NCBI GenBank assembly: GCA_022539475.1
Contig: VCMS01000521.1
Location: 1-21,248 of the forward strand
Length of the DNA: 21,248 nucleotides
Direction of reading: 5' to 3'
DNA from: Gracilaria domingensis
Taxonomy: Eukaryota; Rhodophyta; Florideophyceae; Gracilariales; Gracilariaceae
Part shown: positions 17,678 through 21,248 of the stretch, piece after piece
Position numbering within the stretch: the first letter of the stretch is position 1
How the letters are laid out: the number at the start of each line of letters is the position of its first letter
Position numbers and translations under genes: made by a program
The notes under the pieces: model-generated
The model's input: the letters and a program-made list of their open reading frames with translations, nothing else
What the model was told of the DNA's origin: nothing
Database searches by the model: none

Positions 17678-20600
17678 ATGGTCTACTACTGTACACATAA
17701 GAAGCGTGGGTGCCTCTTCGTTACTCGCCGAGGAGTCTTATCTCTTCAACAGCATGTCAACCATTGCCCGTTTCGTCTGAAAGCAGCGCTGGAAGACGAC
17801 AATAGCCGGCCCATTCGGAGAAGCAAGCGTCTCAAGCTTTCCGCGCCCGCGCCCGCATCTTCCGAAACGGTCACTGCCCCTTGTCGCCTTCCCGAGCCTC
17901 CGGTGTCCGAGGACATCGTCGACCCCACTCCGTGCGCCCCTCCCATTCCGGACACTTCGCATTGTGTTTCTCCTTCCCCGGGTCCCGCGTCATTAGAGCG
18001 AGAACACGGAAGCAGTTCCCGCCCAGTGCCTTCTGAGGAGACCCTCGGTGATTTGCATATGGATTATCTCACGGTTTGTCTGGCTTCAGTAGCTTCCAAC
18101 CTTGGTCATCGTGAGGCTGACGAGCTAATTGGGCTACTTCGGGACCCGCGATCCTCGCAAAAGCGATTCAACGAGACCATAACAAGTTCCAAGCGCTGTA
18201 CAGAACTGAAGAACGCCATTTTCGAACGATACGCCTCAAAGGACGGTTTCAATCGCAGAACTGTCTCGCCATGATGTAAGTTCAGCGCCACCCTCTACAC
18301 GAGAGACCCCGTTCAGACACTTGTGAAACAGCTCCAGTTGGCTAACAACGAAAACACATTCTTCCACCCTATACCTCAGACCCACTCCACGAAAATATCT
18401 CACCCCATGTCCGGCTCTCTCGCAAGAGACGCCACCTCAAAACTTAAGGAAATGGTCATGGGCTGTTTGGATAGTAGAATAGTGTGGTACTCCCAAGAAA
18501 TAAGTTACAGTGAATCTTTCGTAGGTCTTCTGCAGGTATACACCGATAAGTCTTCAACAACTCTAAAGCAAACATCGGTTACCGCCTATCCTCTTCACCT
18601 CATATTTCTCAACTTCTCCGACGAGCTTCGCCGTACGTAAGTGTATCCGTGATGACCTCACAGTAGTGGCATACTTCCCTACCACACTGGTCGAGGTTTC
18701 AGCATCTGAAGCAGACGCAATGCCATTCGTTTCTAGCAAGTCTCTACGCGAGTCCAGGATGCAAATCCTTCAAGAATCTCTTCGTCAAGTCCTGGAGCCC
18801 ATTCTAAATCTCACGCAGAAAGGTTTTCAGTTCATCGGCGAAGACAAACTAAGTCGAGTGTGCCATCCTCTGCTTCAAGTTATTGTGCGGATATTCCTGA
18901 GGCTAAGGACATTCTGTCCATTCTTCATGGGACCAAAACGGAAAGCCCGTGTCATAGATGCAAAGCCCCTCGCTCATCTTTATGCAGTCCTATTCCCACC
19001 TCATTCAACGGACGTTCTCAAAAGCACACGAAAAGCATCCGAAAGACATACACAGCTATCTTGCAACATGCACAAAAAGACGAGGCGGAAAGACGTCCAC
19101 GTCGTGCGAGGGAGAGGAGATCTCAAGCGGATACTCTGATGCGTTCAAATTCCATATCTCTCATTCCTTCGTTCCTCGAAACTTCCGTAAGCCTTGGAAT
19201 GATCCCGGCATTGTCTCCGTACAGTCTGTTCTCATTCAAACCATTACACAACTTGCATCTCGGCATCTCAAAGCTGATAAAAACGGCCACAATCGAGAGA
19301 CTGCAGTCAGACACCCTGTGCACCACAATAGAAACATCTGCATCGCGTTCATTTCGAACGATACGCACCCAACTCCTCAACCATGCAACCGCAATTCTAG
19401 CTGCCATAGAACGCGATTCTCCTGCCAAAGGTTTACATATCGATTTCTCCACGCAGCAGAAAGGCAAATCTTTGAATGGTATCTTCACGAAAGACGGTCT
19501 CCGTGGAATGCTGGAGGCCAAAAACTACAAAGCACTTGACATGGTCTTTCCCTTCATAGGAGCATTCTTTGACATATGCTGTGGAGAACAGGACGTTGCC
19601 CCAATCACAACCGTTTTCTCTCAGTACTCGGACTTGCTTTCGACCTTATTCAGATACAATCGTGACCCGTATTGGACTGAAAGCTCTCTCCTGTGTCTTA
19701 GTTCGGGATTGAAGCCTTCAAGCGTTCCGCAACAAAGACTCTGGCGGATTTTCATCCCTCCAGACTGGAACTCTGAAGTTTCATCTTCTCAATCATCTCG
19801 TGGACGATATTCGCGTCTGGGAAGTATCAAGTACTACGACGCAGGCATATACGAACATGCACACCTGCTATTTAAAAGACATACAAAAAGACGTCCACAA
19901 GAACAGCAACGGCTGTGGAGGAGACTATTCGCTCCATTGAGCACGGACATGTTAGAATGCAATGGAATGGCAATACTCCTTACCAGCGTAATCCAGGTTT
20001 ACCAGGAACTTCCACACAGCTTCCTCGGTTTGCAATGAGAGGGCGTTCTTTCACTTTACGAGCTCTTCAACATTGTGTTTCAAGTATGTCCAGTTCAAAA
20101 CATGGACTCTGTTAGAGAGATGTTCTCAAGTAGACACAAGGTCGTCTCTTGATCAAATGGTGAACAGGCCTCCACTTTCCTCAGTCTCGTGAAAGAAACA
20201 CTAGATGAGCACTCTATTACATACTTCCAGAAAAGACAAGGATACTCTGGTGAATTCGGCCCCGTAAAGGCGGTTTCGTTCCGCTCTTGAACACTTCGAT
20301 TAGTCTTCCAAGCCGCACTTAAGCTGGGAGAACCAAATATCCGCATCATCCAACGTGTCTCGCTTCTCCAGCATTGGTCCCAGTAGAAAGCGCAAAGTTT
20401 TCACTGTATTAACGTAAAGCGGAGCAGATTCAGAGACTTGGGTTGCCCAGGTAGTCGCTCTGATTCGAATATCTCTCCTTGATTCTGCACTTACCGCCCA
20501 GAGGTGGCATTCGTCCGGTATTTCGAGGTTTTACCCCCCGCAACAACATCGACCACATATTGAAATGCATATCTTTACGGTGGGCTACAAACGATGAAAG

Positions 20601-20790
20601 AACCACACTCTTCCGTTCCTCGTCATTCCAAAGCGGAGACTATCGTAGAGTTACTCTTGGTACGGGATGGTTCGGCTTCTGCACTACAGGGAACTGTCCA
20701 TGTTGTTCGATCAAACTACCTGCTCCACCTTTTTGTCCTCCACTTCAATGGTTTCACACCGATTCTACATCAATCGATTCTATCATGATC
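17678..20790 (+). pseudogene. KDZ/Plavaka-like transposase, copy B (decayed)
   Basis: Collinear with copy A across nearly its whole length. It shows a C2HC finger (YYCTHKKRGC, then HVNHC), the first Asp in VYTDKSS (codon 18544-18546), YPLHLIFLNF, the second Asp in ADIPEA (codon 18890-18892) with C-x-x-C (CHRC), LHIDFST and GKSLNG, then LDMVFPFIGAFFD, CCGE, and the Glu in YEHAHLLF (codon 19853-19855). The C-terminal KCISLRWAT and FYINRFY near the end also match copy A. It is dead as it stands: TGA at 18272-18274, frame shifts near 18637-18645, 18875 and 19910, a compensated shift between about 19690 and 19830, and a badly eroded stretch from 20040 to 20500. The central block is about three-quarters identical to copy A and the flanks much less, so the two are related families and not fresh duplicates. 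The ATG at 17678 was chosen because its protein begins at the zinc finger; an upstream in-frame ATG at 17582 adds 32 hydrophobic residues not present in copy A. Confidence 0.75.
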
Positions 20791-21248
20791 AGTGAAGGAC
20801 AACTGAGCCGTTTATCTTGTACAGCCCTTAAACATTAAGGGCTCTATCCCTACATGTTCACCTCTGGTGCCTTTTCTTGTGCTCTGTGTTTACTTCGCGA
20901 AATCGTTCATGTCCATTTCCTTGAACTCCATATCCCCTTCCTCGCATTCCACCAACGAAACAATCGCTAATAGACGCCCAATCTTAGGGCTCCACTGTCA
21001 ATAAAAACTTGTTCTCGCGTGAAATGCCGACATGGAACGCCTGCCGCATGACGCCTATCCTGTATCGGTTTTGCATAGCAACTCGAAACTTCTGAATCGA
21101 GCAGGCAACTCACGCGGTCAGAACCAGATACGGTATCCATCCGTATGCTCGAAAACTCTATCCAGTTCCTCATCTGATTCAGCCCCGTAAGGCTATAGAG
21201 GCTATCGTGGTGCATACGGTTTCGAGGTCTGGTCAAAATTCCTTAGCC
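20791..21248. other. downstream of copy B, no gene confirmed
   Basis: A - strand ORF (20967-21236, 89 residues) has no recognisable domain. I looked for an equivalent of the convergent coiled-coil gene that follows copy A and did not see one. Confidence 0.35.

Noticed and set aside
1..21248. CRISPR arrays, rRNA genes, tRNA genes, LTR pairs
   Set aside because: No regularly spaced short repeats, no recognisable rRNA sequence, no convincing tRNA T-loop/cloverleaf and no long terminal direct repeats with reverse-transcriptase coding were seen.

Overview
This window looks like intron-poor eukaryotic nuclear DNA, rich in transposons and in broken genes. The signs are long disordered ORFs, KDZ/Plavaka-type transposases, a Ulp1-type protease, a SET domain, GT..CTAAC..AG introns and CACGTG/TATA promoter elements. 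There are no bacterial-style operons, and I found no tRNA or rRNA genes. A red alga would fit, as would another intron-poor alga or a fungus-like eukaryote. The lineage is a low-confidence guess and nothing here proves it.

Region by region: (1) 1-2249, + strand, is a broken reading frame that holds an amino-DNA-methyltransferase-like domain followed by a SET domain. (2) 2713-5265, + strand, is a long basic, disordered, coiled-coil protein of unknown family, interrupted once by an in-frame TGA. (3) 5282-8493, - strand, is a nearly intact KDZ/Plavaka-like DDE transposase (copy A). It ends 16 bp from gene 2, tail to tail, and is interrupted only by a -1 shift at a run of nine A. (4) 8500-8780 is a promoter region with back-to-back TATA boxes and a CACGTG box. 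(5) 8840-10040, + strand, is a tandemly duplicated set of small exon-like pieces separated by intron-like sequences, and it carries a long hairpin. (6) 10.3-11.6 kb holds a small TIR-bounded element and, on the - strand, a broken piece of an XRN-type 5'-3' exoribonuclease. (7) 12215-14498, - strand, holds a gene of unknown family and a Ulp1/C48-type cysteine protease. (8) 15.4-15.9 kb holds a broken ARM-repeat piece. (9) 16.2-17.3 kb is a cluster of hairpins and direct repeats. (10) 17678-20790, + strand, is a second, diverged and clearly dead KDZ/Plavaka-like transposase (copy B).

A reasonable model, though an inference, is one or more large composite DNA transposons. In this model the KDZ transposase moves the DNA, a coiled-coil protein accompanies it, and a Ulp1 protease and chromatin or DNA-modifying enzymes (methyltransferase and SET) are payload. 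Such elements have accumulated here and are decaying, with host gene fragments (XRN, ARM) between them. The in-frame stops are mostly TGA and can be explained by C-to-T change of CGA, CAA or CAG codons. That points to methylated-cytosine decay, although genuine stop readthrough cannot be excluded for the coiled-coil gene.
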